From Bin87 sp034423575 (GTDB lineage: Bacteria > Chloroflexota > Dehalococcoidia > Lucifugimonadales > UBA3495): a stretch of 64,000 bases of DNA. The stretch covers positions 124,001 to 188,000 of the forward strand of contig DAOUIF010000033.1 of the NCBI GenBank assembly GCA_034423575.1, given 5' to 3'. A model generated the notes under the pieces. That model made no database searches, had not been told where the DNA came from, and was given only the letters and a program-made list of their open reading frames with translations. The translations under genes and the position numbers were made by a program. Within the stretch, counting starts at the first letter, position 1. Every line of letters begins with the position of its first letter. This document shows, piece by piece, positions 16,030 to 24,546 of this stretch.

Positions 16030-16845
16030 TTATCCAGCCGCCAAAGCGGTTTCGATCTGTTCGGTCAGGGGCAGGCCGGCCGGATACCGTAGTTCCAGGG
16101 GTTCTCCGGAAGAGTGGAGCGCAGTTTCCGGCTTGACCCGCAACCTCCCATCCGCAACGGCGCGGAGGGTTTCCAGGATCAGGTAGGGTTCACGGCGGTA
16201 GCCGGCCTCGCGGATTCGCTGGAACAAACGGAAATGCTCCCCTTCGGCAGCGCGGATATCTGACACATCACGCCCTTGCAACGCCTGCCAGTCCTGTGCG
16301 AATTCGTCGCCGGATATCGGGACTACGCAATGGGACAAAACAGGACCCCGGTCCACCTCATCGGTGGCCAAGTGGACCATCGCTCCGGTTCGAGTCGATC
16401 GCGATGCGATCAACTGCCAGATGACGGATTGCCAGGTACCAATAGGTCCATCGGGGAGAGCGCCGTGAAGGTTCAGCAGGGGATATCGGCGGCACATGTC
16501 TCCGCTGCAGATAAGCATGTAACCGGCCAGAGCACAAACGTTGGGGTCGTAGCGTTCCAAGAGCCGGATGGCTTCACGGTCGAATCCGGGACGGTGACGG
16601 GACATGGGGCCGCCGCCGTTCTCACGGCGATATCGATTGGACGACAGTGTTATCAAAGGCAACCCATAAGAGCGCACGAGCTCGAAGAATTGGTCAGACC
16701 CTTCGGCCTCGCCGGGTTCACGATTGCTGAACACGAACTCGAGCTTGGCGTCCAGCCGGCCCCGATCGATGGCGTCGTGGATGAAACGGAGGAGGCCTCG
16801 CGAACCCTCACCCCTGCCGGTTGAAAACCATCCTAAGCGCAACAT
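16030..16845 (-). CDS. Formyltransferase-fold protein (PurN-like)
   Basis: Protein of 271 aa resembling the phosphoribosylglycinamide formyltransferase family. Evidence: an N-terminal Rossmann-like strand RLGWFSTGRGEGSRGLL in the place of the PurN GxGSN loop, and VCALAGYMLICSGDMCRRY. The catalytic-type segment LLNLHGALPDGPIGTW has the Asn-x-His of the family, and a later Asp lies in EVDRGPVLSH. It is longer than typical PurN (about 200 aa), with a C-terminal extension of about 60 residues. It could be a true GAR transformylase or a related enzyme on another amine. Convergent to clpX with 4 bp between stops. Confidence 0.75.
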   Translation of the reverse strand: MLRLGWFSTGRGEGSRGLLRFIHDAIDRGRLDAKLEFVFSNREPGEAEGSDQFFELVRSYGLPLITLSSNRYRRENGGGPMSRHRPGFDREAIRLLERYDPNVCALAGYMLICSGDMCRRYPLLNLHGALPDGPIGTWQSVIWQLIASRSTRTGAMVHLATDEVDRGPVLSHCVVPISGDEFAQDWQALQGRDVSDIRAAEGEHFRLFQRIREAGYRREPYLILETLRAVADGRLRVKPETALHSSGEPLELRYPAGLPLTEQIETALAAG

Positions 16846-16872
16846 CGCGCGTAACCGATGCGGCCCCGAAAA

Positions 16873-17229
16873 TCAGAAGGGCGGGTCATCATCATCGAAA
16901 AGGGATGGGTCATCTGGTTCCAATGGAGGCGGCGGGTCCCAATTGTCAGCGGCGATGGGCAGCTCAGGGATGGCTGACGCCGGCGAGAGGCGGCCGTCGC
17001 CGATCTGGGTGATCCGGAGCTCGGTCTCGGTGAGGAGCTCCTGGCACCGGCCGGCCAATTCCATCCCTTCCCGGTAGAGGCGTTCGGCGTCAGTGAGGGA
17101 CAACTCGCCCTGCTCGAGCCGGGAAACGGTATCCTCAAGATGGCGATATGCCTCTTCAAAAGGCATCGCGGCGAGCTGCGCGCGCCAGTCCTCGGCGGGT
17201 TGCGTGGTCTCCGTCATGGCTTGAGGCAA
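16873..17229 (-). CDS. xseB: Exodeoxyribonuclease VII small subunit
   Basis: Small subunit of exonuclease VII, 118 aa. The core residues 18-70 match XseB: FEEAYRHLEDTVSRLEQGEL, then SLTDAERLYREGMELAGRC and a heptad-like helix. Family members are usually 60-85 aa; here a Pro/Asp-rich acidic C-terminal tail of about 40 residues is added. It starts 3 bases after the xseA stop, which supports translational coupling and a fixed stoichiometry with XseA. It degrades single-stranded DNA only as a complex with XseA. Confidence 0.9.
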   Translation of the reverse strand: MPQAMTETTQPAEDWRAQLAAMPFEEAYRHLEDTVSRLEQGELSLTDAERLYREGMELAGRCQELLTETELRITQIGDGRLSPASAIPELPIAADNWDPPPPLEPDDPSLFDDDDPPF

Positions 17230-17232
17230 CCG

Positions 17233-18564
17233 CTAGATAAGCCGCTTCATAGCGGGCGGAGGTCCAGGCGACCGACGGTTGCCCCGTTGACGCGGAGGTG
17301 AGGCGGCTGCGCTGTCGCTGGCAGATGCGCTGATCTGGGTTTCCGGAGCCGCGCCATTGAGGCCAGGCGACGCGGAATGATGTCCAGCGGTGGCGACCAA
17401 CGAGCCCTCCGCCAGGGAAATGTCGAGGTGAGAGCCGTCTGGCGCTTGATCGGGAGAGGTCAGCACCGCGCCATTGTTGGATATGCGCACGACGGCGTAG
17501 CCACGGCGCAACGTGTCGGCGGGGTTCAGCGCGCCCAGCTTACCCTCCAGAGTTGCCACATCCCTTCCGATGATGGTGTGGAGGTGGCGGATGGAAGCGG
17601 TGGCACGCTCGGCATACTCGTCGACGCGACGTCGCATTGAGGCGATGTCGGGAGCGCGCCGCTGCAGGCGCTGCTCCCGGAGATTTACGGATGATCGGAG
17701 GCGGTCAACGTGACCGGCCATTACCGAGGTCATCTGCTGACGGGCGCCGAAGATGTTGGCCATCAACTGATTGCGGTCGGGTGTCACCAACTCGGCGGCG
17801 GCCGATGGGGTCGGTGCGCGGCTGTCCGCCACCTCGTCCGCGATGGTGGTGTCGGTCTCGTGGCCTACGCCGGAAACAATGGGGATGACGCTGGCGAAGA
17901 TGGCACGGGCGACTTCCTCAGAATTGAAGCACCAAAGATCTTCGAGGGAGCCGCCGCCACGGGCAACAATGATCACGTCGGCGACGTCCTCGTCGTTCAG
18001 GGAGCGTAGAGCATCGGCGATCTGCTCGGACGCGGCGTCGCCCTGGACCGAGGTTGGCGACAACCTCAACTCAGCCAGCGGAAATCGCCGCATGACGACG
18101 TTCCGGATGTCCTGCCAGACCGCGCCGCTGGGCGACGTGACCACACCGATCACCTTCGGGAAAGCGGGCAGCGGTCTTTTGCGGGACGGGTCGAAGAGGC
18201 CCTCGGCGGCCAGTTGCTGCCGGAGACGGGCCAACTCCAACGCGAGAGCGCCAGCGCCGACCGGCAGCACAGCGGCCACCTGCATGTTGGCTTCCCCCGA
18301 GGGCGGGTAGAAAGTGAAGTTGCCGCCGGCCAGGATCTCCTGACCGTCTTCCAGGTATTCCTGGCCGGAACGGCCGCGGAACATGACGCAGCGTATGCTG
18401 CTGCCGTCCTCGCGCAGGGTGAAGTAGGAGTGACCGGACGCGACGGTGCGCAGGTTGGCGATCTCGCCCTGGACCGTCAGGCGGGAGAGGAGGCCGTCCG
18501 ACTCAAGCTTGTCCTTGAGATAGGCGGCCACCTGGCTGACCGAGTGAACTACCGGCGACAGCAT
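17233..18564 (-). CDS. xseA: Exodeoxyribonuclease VII large subunit
   Basis: Catalytic subunit of exonuclease VII, 443 aa. An N-terminal OB fold (SRLTVQGEIANLRTVASGHS to about residue 95) is followed by the nuclease core with PKVIGVVTSPSGAVWQDI, ADVIIVARGGGSLEDLWCFN and SGVGHETDTTIADEVADSRAPTP, all strong XseA signatures. A helical coiled region (250-330) and a C-terminal barrel-forming part with NPADTLRRGYAVV follow. The last 55 residues are Ala/Ser/Pro-rich. It lies downstream of efp and upstream of xseB on the minus strand. Confidence 0.95.
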   Translation of the reverse strand: MLSPVVHSVSQVAAYLKDKLESDGLLSRLTVQGEIANLRTVASGHSYFTLREDGSSIRCVMFRGRSGQEYLEDGQEILAGGNFTFYPPSGEANMQVAAVLPVGAGALALELARLRQQLAAEGLFDPSRKRPLPAFPKVIGVVTSPSGAVWQDIRNVVMRRFPLAELRLSPTSVQGDAASEQIADALRSLNDEDVADVIIVARGGGSLEDLWCFNSEEVARAIFASVIPIVSGVGHETDTTIADEVADSRAPTPSAAAELVTPDRNQLMANIFGARQQMTSVMAGHVDRLRSSVNLREQRLQRRAPDIASMRRRVDEYAERATASIRHLHTIIGRDVATLEGKLGALNPADTLRRGYAVVRISNNGAVLTSPDQAPDGSHLDISLAEGSLVATAGHHSASPGLNGAAPETQISASASDSAAASPPRQRGNRRSPGPPPAMKRLI

Positions 18565-18587
18565 GGAGCGACACCGACAATGGTTTG

Positions 18588-19154
18588 CTATGACGCGCGT
18601 TCGGAGTAGGTGCCGTTGCGGGTGTCGACCTTAACCCGCGTGCCGGGGGTGATGAACATCGGGACCGTGATGCGAAGGCCGGTCTCCAGCGTCGCCGGCT
18701 TGTTTCCGCCCTGTGCGGTGTCGCCCTTGAATGCCGGCGGCGTGTCGACGACCTCGAGCTCGACGTGGATCGGAAGGTTCACGTTGATCGCGTTGCCCTT
18801 GTAGAACACCAACTCAACCATCATGCTTTCGGTCAGATAGCCCAAGGCGTCGCCGAGCTGACCAGCCGTGAGTTCGTGCTGGTCGAAAGTTTCCTGGTCC
18901 ATGAAGTAGTAGCTGGACCCGTCGGTGTAGAGGTACTGGGTCTCGCGGTTGTCGACCTCGGCGAGGCTGAAGGCAGTGTCGTAGCGCTGGAACGTGCGCT
19001 CGATCACGGTGCCGCTAATCAGGTTGCGCATCTTGATACGGGTGACGGGGGCGCGCTGCTGCATCTTGTGACGCTCGTAGTCCATCACCTGCCACGGCTG
19101 GTTTTCCAGCTCGATTACCATGCCCTTGTTGAGGTCTCCGAAGTTGATGCTCAT
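18588..19154 (-). CDS. efp: Elongation factor P
   Basis: Translation factor of 188 aa that rescues ribosomes stalled on polyproline. It has three beta-barrel domains: KOW-like domain I with GMVIELENQPWQVMDYERHK, domain II with RYDTAFSLAEVDNRETQYLY, and domain III ending in a GLRITVPMFITPGTRVKVDT segment near the C-terminus. In the loop that normally carries the modified Lys or Arg, the residues are YERHKMQQRAPVT, so Lys or Arg near position 31 is the candidate; the modification system is not in the window. It lies between aroQ and xseA. Confidence 0.95.
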   Translation of the reverse strand: MSINFGDLNKGMVIELENQPWQVMDYERHKMQQRAPVTRIKMRNLISGTVIERTFQRYDTAFSLAEVDNRETQYLYTDGSSYYFMDQETFDQHELTAGQLGDALGYLTESMMVELVFYKGNAINVNLPIHVELEVVDTPPAFKGDTAQGGNKPATLETGLRITVPMFITPGTRVKVDTRNGTYSERAS

Positions 19155-19200
19155 GTGCGTGTTCCCCTGTATCGCTGCTCAAAAGAGAGATGGTGGAGAG

Positions 19201-19647
19201 TCAGGCGGTGTCGTCACTTATGATGCCGACCAACGCTTCCAGTGCAGCAGTATAGCCTCTCCAACCGAGCCCGGCAATTTGGCCCAGGGCGGTGTCGGCC
19301 AACACCGAGTGGCGTCGCCACTCCTCGCGGGCGTGGATGTTGCTGAGGTGCACCTCGACCACCGGGACGCCGAGGTCGGTGAGGGCGTCCTTCAGCGACA
19401 GGCCGTAGTGGGTGAGAGCGCCGGCGTTTATTACCACGCCATCCACGGATCCGGCGCGCTCCTGGAGCTTGTCAACCAGCGCGCCTTCGTGGTTGGATTG
19501 AAAACACTCGATGGCGACGCCCAAAGTCCCAGCGCGGTCAGCGATGCGCCGGTTGATCTCTTCCAGGGTGATGACGCCATAATGATGGCGATCACGGCGG
19601 CCCAAGGCGTTCAGGTTAGGGCCGTGGAGAACGAGTATGGCGGTCAT
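19201..19647 (-). CDS. aroQ: 3-dehydroquinate dehydratase, type II
   Basis: Shikimate pathway enzyme of 148 aa that removes water from 3-dehydroquinate. Type II signatures: ILVLHGPNLNALGRRDRHHYG with the catalytic Tyr, INAGALTHYGLSLKDAL and VEVHLSNIHAREEWRRHS with the catalytic His and Arg. The ATG at 19645-19647 overlaps the xerC stop (ATGA). A longer upstream frame exists but lies inside xerC. The arrangement xerC-aroQ-efp on one strand suggests co-transcription. Confidence 0.93.
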   Translation of the reverse strand: MTAILVLHGPNLNALGRRDRHHYGVITLEEINRRIADRAGTLGVAIECFQSNHEGALVDKLQERAGSVDGVVINAGALTHYGLSLKDALTDLGVPVVEVHLSNIHAREEWRRHSVLADTALGQIAGLGWRGYTAALEALVGIISDDTA

Positions 19648-20675
19648 TGTTCGGGAGTGGGTTGGTCGCCGTCGGGATCGGATTCCGACGCCGCGGCGAG
19701 GGGATGGAAGTCCATGTAGGCGCGGCGGGCTTCCCGCTTGGTGATGTGGGTGTAGATCTGCGTGGTGGACACGCTGCTGTGCCCGAGGAGATCCTGAATC
19801 ACGCGGAGGTCGGCGTCGCCCTCGAGCATGTGGCTGGCGAAGCTGTGCCGCAGCGTGTGGGTGTGGATGCCCTCCTTGAGGCCGGCGCGAGCGGCACAAT
19901 CGCGGACGATCTTCTCGATGCTCCGGCGGGACAGCCGGCCACCGTACCGATTCACGAACAGAGGGTCGCCATGGTCGCTGGTGGCGGAGAAGTGGGGGCG
20001 CCCGTCCGCGAGGTAGCGTTCCAAGGCATCCTGGGCGGGGGCGCCATACAGGGTCCAGCGTTCCTTGTCGCCCTTGCCACGGACGAGAATCTCGCGCCGA
20101 TCGCCGTTGATATCTCCAAGGTTCATGCCCTGGAGCTCGGCGAGGCGAACCCCGCACGCGTAGAGCACTTCGAGAATCGCACGGTCCCTGAGGCCGGCCG
20201 GAGTATCGTCATCGGGGGCAGCCAGCAAGCGGGTCGCTTCCTGCCGGCCCAGAAAGCTGGGCAGCGGTTTTTCGACCTTGACCGGGAAAGAGCGAGCGGA
20301 CGGCACCGGCGTCGACTTGAACCAGCCCTCCTGAACCAGGAAGTTGTAGAAGGTGCGGAGGGCGGTGAGTTTGCGGACGATGCTGACACGGGCGTATCCG
20401 GCGGGTCGAGGTCCGTCGGACCTTCCTGAGGTGGCGAGGAAGGCGACGTAGCCGCGCAGGAGTTGACGGTCCATGTCGCGAAGGCTATGGGCGTTGCGCC
20501 GGCAATAGTCCAGGAAGGTGTGCAGGTCGTCGAGGTAGATGCGCCGCGTGTTGTCGGACAGCGACCGCTGCCCGGTCAGGTAGAGGCCGTAACGCTCCAA
20601 CAGGTCGGCGGTTGCCGGAGCGGAGCTCCTGTTCTCCCGCGGGGTGGCCGCGAGGTCTGCCGGGCTAGTCGCCAA
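19644..20675 (-). CDS. xerC: Tyrosine recombinase XerC/XerD family
   Basis: Site-specific recombinase of 343 aa. An N-terminal SAM-like core-binding domain (about 24-115) precedes the catalytic domain with the full set: Arg177 in YACGVRLAEL, Lys201 in RGKGDKER, His273 and Arg276 in HTHTLRHSF, His299 in LLGHSS and nucleophile Tyr308 in QIYTH. Its location after topA in the dprA-topA-xerC order, and the absence of mobile-element genes, point to the chromosome-dimer resolvase rather than an integrase. It overlaps the topA 3' end by 11 bases. Which of XerC or XerD it is cannot be decided without the partner. Confidence 0.9.
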   Translation of the reverse strand: MATSPADLAATPRENRSSAPATADLLERYGLYLTGQRSLSDNTRRIYLDDLHTFLDYCRRNAHSLRDMDRQLLRGYVAFLATSGRSDGPRPAGYARVSIVRKLTALRTFYNFLVQEGWFKSTPVPSARSFPVKVEKPLPSFLGRQEATRLLAAPDDDTPAGLRDRAILEVLYACGVRLAELQGMNLGDINGDRREILVRGKGDKERWTLYGAPAQDALERYLADGRPHFSATSDHGDPLFVNRYGGRLSRRSIEKIVRDCAARAGLKEGIHTHTLRHSFASHMLEGDADLRVIQDLLGHSSVSTTQIYTHITKREARRAYMDFHPLAAASESDPDGDQPTPEQ

Positions 20676-23118
20676 CGCCAGCCAACTCCGGTGCGGGAGC
20701 GGAGGTTGCGTCCGCAGAATCCACCGCGGGCGGGTCTCCTTTCCACTTGCAATCGCTGCACCGGGCGCGACCGCGAGCGGCAGCGACCAGCATGCCGCCG
20801 CAGTCGGGGCAGGGCGCGGGCAGAGGCTCGGTGTTCACCAGGAATTCGCACTCCGGGTAGCGGGAGCATCCCCAGAACGGGCGCCCGGATTTGCGGGCGC
20901 GACGCTGCACCAGGTCTCCGCCGCACTTCGGGCAAGGGACGTCGCTCTTGATGACGATGTTGCGGCGGTTGTCGCACGGGTTTTCGTCGGCGTTGTAGCC
21001 GGTGCAAGCCAGGAAGCGACCGTAGCGCCCGGTTTTAATGACCATGGGACGCTCACATTTCTCGCAGACCTCGTCGGTGGGTTCGTCGGCGGGGCGCTCG
21101 ACGTTGTCCCGCATGTTGCGAGTGTTCTGGCATTCGGGATAGGCGCTGCAGGCGAGGAATCTGCCGAACCGGCCCATCATCATGATCATCGGCTGGCCGC
21201 ATTTCTCGCATGAGGGCGTGAAGGCCTGCTCAGCGAGGTTGACCGCCTGGTGGAAAGGTCCATAGAAGTCGCGAAGCATGGGCACCCATTCCTGTTCGCC
21301 CTGGGCGACGCTGTCCAGATCCTCCTCCATTTTGGCGGTGAACTCCGGAGCCATGACGTCGGCAAAACGCTCCGTCAGCAGGTCGGTAACCGTGCAGCCC
21401 AGTTCGGTGGGAGACAACCGGCGCTGTTCGCGCTGGACGTATTCCCGTTCGACCAGGGTAGCGATGGTCGGCGCGTAGGTGCTGGGGCGGCCGATACCCT
21501 TTTCCTCCATCTCGCGGATGAGGGTAGCCTCAGTGAAACGCGGAGGAGGCTGGGTGAAGTGCTGGTTGGCCTCGAGCTTCTGGTTGACCAAACCGTCACC
21601 GGCAGCCAGTTCGGGCAATGCATTTTCGCTGCCATCGGCGCCATCGTCGCGCCCTTCGAGGTAAACGGCGCGGAAACCGGGGAACTTGAGCACGGATCCG
21701 GTAGCGCGGAAACGGAACACGCTGTCCGAAGGTGCGACGCACCGGGCGTCGATGTCCACAGTGGTGGCTTCCAGCATAGCGTCCGACATCTGGCTGGCGA
21801 CCATGCGCTCCCAGATCAGGGTGTAAAGGCGCAATTGGTCACGGTCGAGGAAGGCGGCTATGGCCTGGGGTGTGCGTGCCACCGAGGTGGGGCGTATGGC
21901 TTCGTGGGCTTCCTGTGCGTTCTTGCTGCGGGTGCGGTAAGCGCGCGGCTTGTCCGGGGTGTAATCCTTGCCGAAGCGTTGACGGATGTAATCGCGGGTT
22001 TCGCGCACGGCGGTGTCGGCGACGTTGACGCTGTCGGTTCGCATGTAGGTGATGAGGCCGACGGAACCATCGCTGCCGACGTTCAGGCCCTCGTAGAGTT
22101 GCTGAGCCAGGGCCATGGTGCGTTGGGCGGTGAACCGCAGTTTGCGTCCGGCGTCCTGCTGGAGGGTGCTGGTGATGAAGGGTGGCGCGGGACGCTGGCG
22201 ACGCGGTTTCTTTTCAACCGTGTCGACCGAATAGGCAGCGCCCCGAAGTTCGGTTTCCAGTCCGCGCGCGGTGGCCTCGTCGTTGATGTTCAGCTTGCGG
22301 GCGCCTTTGCGCGAATGCAGGATGGCGGTGAACAGGTTGGCAGGTATGTTGGGGTCGGTGTCCTTGTGTAGCTTCGCCTCCAGCGACCACCATTCCTGCG
22401 GGACGAAAGCGGTGATCTCGCGTTCGCGGTCGACGATCATGCGCAGGGCGGCGGACTGAACGCGGCCCGCCGATAGGCCGAGCTTGACCTTAAGCCACAG
22501 CAGGGGGCTGATCTCGTATCCCACCAGGCGGTCCAAGATGCGGCGGGCCTGCTGGGCGTTGACCAGCTGCATGTCGATTTCGCGGGGGTGTTCGAAGGCC
22601 TCTTCGACCGCCTGCTTGGTGATCTCGTGGAACACCACGCGCTTGGGGGGCTTTTCAAACTTGTCCCAGCCGGCGGCGGCCTGAAGGTGCCAGGAAATGG
22701 CCTCGCCCTCACGGTCCGGGTCGGTGGCCAGGAAGATGTCCGATGCCTTGGCGCCGGCTTCCTTGAGCTCCTTGACCAGGTCGCGCTTGTCCTTCATGGT
22801 CAGGTACTTGGGGTTAAAGTCCTGCTCAGTGTCGACGCCGAGGGTTGACTTGGGCAGGTCGCGCACGTGGCCCATGGACGCAGTGACCAGGTATTTGTTG
22901 CCCAGGATCTGCCCCACGGTTCGGGCCTTGGCCGGAGATTCAACGACAACCAGACGCTTGCCCCGGGAAGAGGGCATACGAGCGGTGCGGCGGGTGGATC
23001 CACCGCTGGGCGAGTCCTGGGGAGCGGACTTAGAGGCAGCGCGACCGCCGGACCGGCTATTGCGGCGGCCCTTGGCAGCTCGGGTTGATTTGGCCGGAGT
23101 TGTTGTCTTGGGCGGCAT
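20665..23118 (-). CDS. topA: DNA topoisomerase I
   Basis: Type IA topoisomerase of 817 aa that relaxes negative supercoils. A basic Ser/Arg-rich N-terminal extension (1-50) precedes the TOPRIM domain with VVVESPAKARTVGQIL and FLATDPDREGEAISWHL. The active-site tyrosine lies in GLITYMRTDSVNV near residue 356. The C-terminus has four zinc-ribbon-like modules: three paired CxxC units with GRFGRFLAC, GRYGRFLAC and RPFWGC, and a last CPDCGG unit paired with CSDC. Between dprA and xerC, the usual neighbourhood in many bacteria. Confidence 0.96.
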   Translation of the reverse strand: MPPKTTTPAKSTRAAKGRRNSRSGGRAASKSAPQDSPSGGSTRRTARMPSSRGKRLVVVESPAKARTVGQILGNKYLVTASMGHVRDLPKSTLGVDTEQDFNPKYLTMKDKRDLVKELKEAGAKASDIFLATDPDREGEAISWHLQAAAGWDKFEKPPKRVVFHEITKQAVEEAFEHPREIDMQLVNAQQARRILDRLVGYEISPLLWLKVKLGLSAGRVQSAALRMIVDREREITAFVPQEWWSLEAKLHKDTDPNIPANLFTAILHSRKGARKLNINDEATARGLETELRGAAYSVDTVEKKPRRQRPAPPFITSTLQQDAGRKLRFTAQRTMALAQQLYEGLNVGSDGSVGLITYMRTDSVNVADTAVRETRDYIRQRFGKDYTPDKPRAYRTRSKNAQEAHEAIRPTSVARTPQAIAAFLDRDQLRLYTLIWERMVASQMSDAMLEATTVDIDARCVAPSDSVFRFRATGSVLKFPGFRAVYLEGRDDGADGSENALPELAAGDGLVNQKLEANQHFTQPPPRFTEATLIREMEEKGIGRPSTYAPTIATLVEREYVQREQRRLSPTELGCTVTDLLTERFADVMAPEFTAKMEEDLDSVAQGEQEWVPMLRDFYGPFHQAVNLAEQAFTPSCEKCGQPMIMMMGRFGRFLACSAYPECQNTRNMRDNVERPADEPTDEVCEKCERPMVIKTGRYGRFLACTGYNADENPCDNRRNIVIKSDVPCPKCGGDLVQRRARKSGRPFWGCSRYPECEFLVNTEPLPAPCPDCGGMLVAAARGRARCSDCKWKGDPPAVDSADATSAPAPELAGVGD

Positions 23119-23138
23119 AGAAAGAGTTCGTCTCCAGT

Positions 23139-24350
23139 TCAGGCGACCGATTGGTAATGCATGGTACCAACCTGCCTGACCAGTCCTTTCAGTTCAAGCA
23201 TTGTGAGCAGACCGCTGACGTCCGCAATGGGCCTGCTGCTGAGGGTTACCAGGTCGTCGATGTGTACCGGATCCCGGGCGATGTGCTGAAGCAGTTCAGC
23301 TTCGTCAGGGTCGGGGGGGTCCGGAGCGGTCGACTGACATTCTATCGGATCGTGGTAGCGGTCGGGTGCCGTTTGAGTATGATCATCGACGCCAGTTTTT
23401 GCGCGAGAGGCAGTCGAACGATCGGATGCGGACAGTTCCAGGGGAATCTGCCGTTCCGCGGTTTCGAGGCCGATTTCCACCAGTACATCGTTAACGTTGC
23501 ACACCAGCTTGGCGCCCTCGCGGATGAGCCGGTTGGTGAGGCGGCTGGACTCCGAGTATACGCTGCCCGGGACGCAAAAAATCTCACGATTCTGCTCCAG
23601 AGCGTGGTAGACGGTCCAACGGGTCCCGCTGGTCTCGCCGGCTTCGGTCACCAGCGTGCCGAGGGTCATTCCGCTGATGATGCGGTTGCGGCGCGGGAAA
23701 TTGGACGCCTCGGGCCGCACGCCTATGGGGAACTCGCTGATGATGGCTCCACCCTCGGCGACGATGCGTTCGGCCAGGCGCAGATTTTCCCTAGGATACA
23801 CGGTGTCCAGTCCGTTTCCCAATACGGCTACGGTCACACCACCGGCGTCCACGGTGGACCTGTGCGCCCGGGCGTCGATGCCCAAGGCGAGGCCGCTGAC
23901 CACCACCACCCCATGGGCGGCCAGGGACGAGCATAAATCGGCGGTGATTCGATACCCGTAATCGGTGGGGTGGCGCGTGCCCACGACGGCGACGGACGGG
24001 GCGTCAACCGGTGGCAGGACGCCCCGCACGTAGAGCACGGGCGGCGCGTCGTCGGTCTCCTTCAGGCGATGGGGGTAATCGGGGTCGTGCCATGTAATCG
24101 CCGAAACGCCGACGTCACGCAGCCGTGACAACTCCTCATCGGGCGAGGAGGATTCCCTGGCGCTGACGATGGACTGCGCGACAGCCCGCCCCACTCCTGC
24201 TGCCCTCAACTCGCGCGCGGGAGCCTCCCATGCTGCGGACAAATCGCTGCCGAAATGGGTTTCGAGGAGGCGAAAGCGGGCGGAACCCAGGCGGGGGACG
24301 CGGGTCAGGGCTATCCAGTAGCCTAGGGAATCGGTAGGGGTGGCGTTCAT
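23139..24350 (-). CDS. dprA: DNA processing protein DprA
   Basis: Single-stranded-DNA-binding protein that loads RecA during uptake of transforming DNA; 403 aa. An N-terminal SAM-like part with IALTRVPRLGSARFRLL precedes the Rossmann-like core: VAVVGTRHPTDYG, VVVSGLALGIDARAHRS, VAVLGNGLDTVYP and IISEFPIGV. The C-terminal winged-helix domain (about 340-400, DLVTLSSRPIADVSGLL) is present. The ATG at 24348-24350 fits a leaderless transcript from the -10 element at 24359-24364; the GTG at 24368 has no ribosome binding site. It heads the minus-strand group with topA and xerC. Confidence 0.92.
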   Translation of the reverse strand: MNATPTDSLGYWIALTRVPRLGSARFRLLETHFGSDLSAAWEAPARELRAAGVGRAVAQSIVSARESSSPDEELSRLRDVGVSAITWHDPDYPHRLKETDDAPPVLYVRGVLPPVDAPSVAVVGTRHPTDYGYRITADLCSSLAAHGVVVVSGLALGIDARAHRSTVDAGGVTVAVLGNGLDTVYPRENLRLAERIVAEGGAIISEFPIGVRPEASNFPRRNRIISGMTLGTLVTEAGETSGTRWTVYHALEQNREIFCVPGSVYSESSRLTNRLIREGAKLVCNVNDVLVEIGLETAERQIPLELSASDRSTASRAKTGVDDHTQTAPDRYHDPIECQSTAPDPPDPDEAELLQHIARDPVHIDDLVTLSSRPIADVSGLLTMLELKGLVRQVGTMHYQSVA

Positions 24351-24358
24351 GGCAGGGG

Positions 24359-24367
24359 ATTTTAGCA
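24359..24367 (-). promoter_or_regulatory. Extended -10 element placing dprA transcription start at its ATG
   Basis: On the minus strand TGCTAAAAT (24359-24367) is an extended -10 motif with a 5/6 hexamer. Only eight bases separate it from the dprA ATG and no Shine-Dalgarno sequence is present, so the mRNA is probably leaderless. No good -35 is seen. Confidence 0.4.
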
Positions 24368-24480
24368 CAGGGTTCGCGCCGGGACGGCAGGTCAGTGTCA
24401 GTTATTTCAGTGGATGCGGGGCGGCCACCTAGTGGCTCCGGCTAAGCTGCTGCCCGTGCACGGGTCGGCTCGAGGATTTC

Positions 24481-24509
24481 TTGCCCGCGCTATCCGAGTG
24501 GGCTAGTAT
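24481..24509 (+). promoter_or_regulatory. Promoter of the GMC oxidoreductase gene
   Basis: TTGCCC (24481-24486) and TAGTAT (24504-24509) are exactly 17 bp apart, 38 bp before the ATG at 24547. The leader would be about 30 nt and includes the AGGAGG ribosome binding site. Confidence 0.5.
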
Positions 24510-24546
24510 TGCGCCAGCCAATCACACGCAGCCACAGGAGGTCCCG

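Noticed and set aside
19644..20675. Tyrosine recombinase as a sign of an integrated element
   Set aside because: It sits in the dprA-topA-xerC-aroQ cluster with no element genes, attachment repeats or tRNA nearby, so chromosomal dimer resolution is the better explanation.
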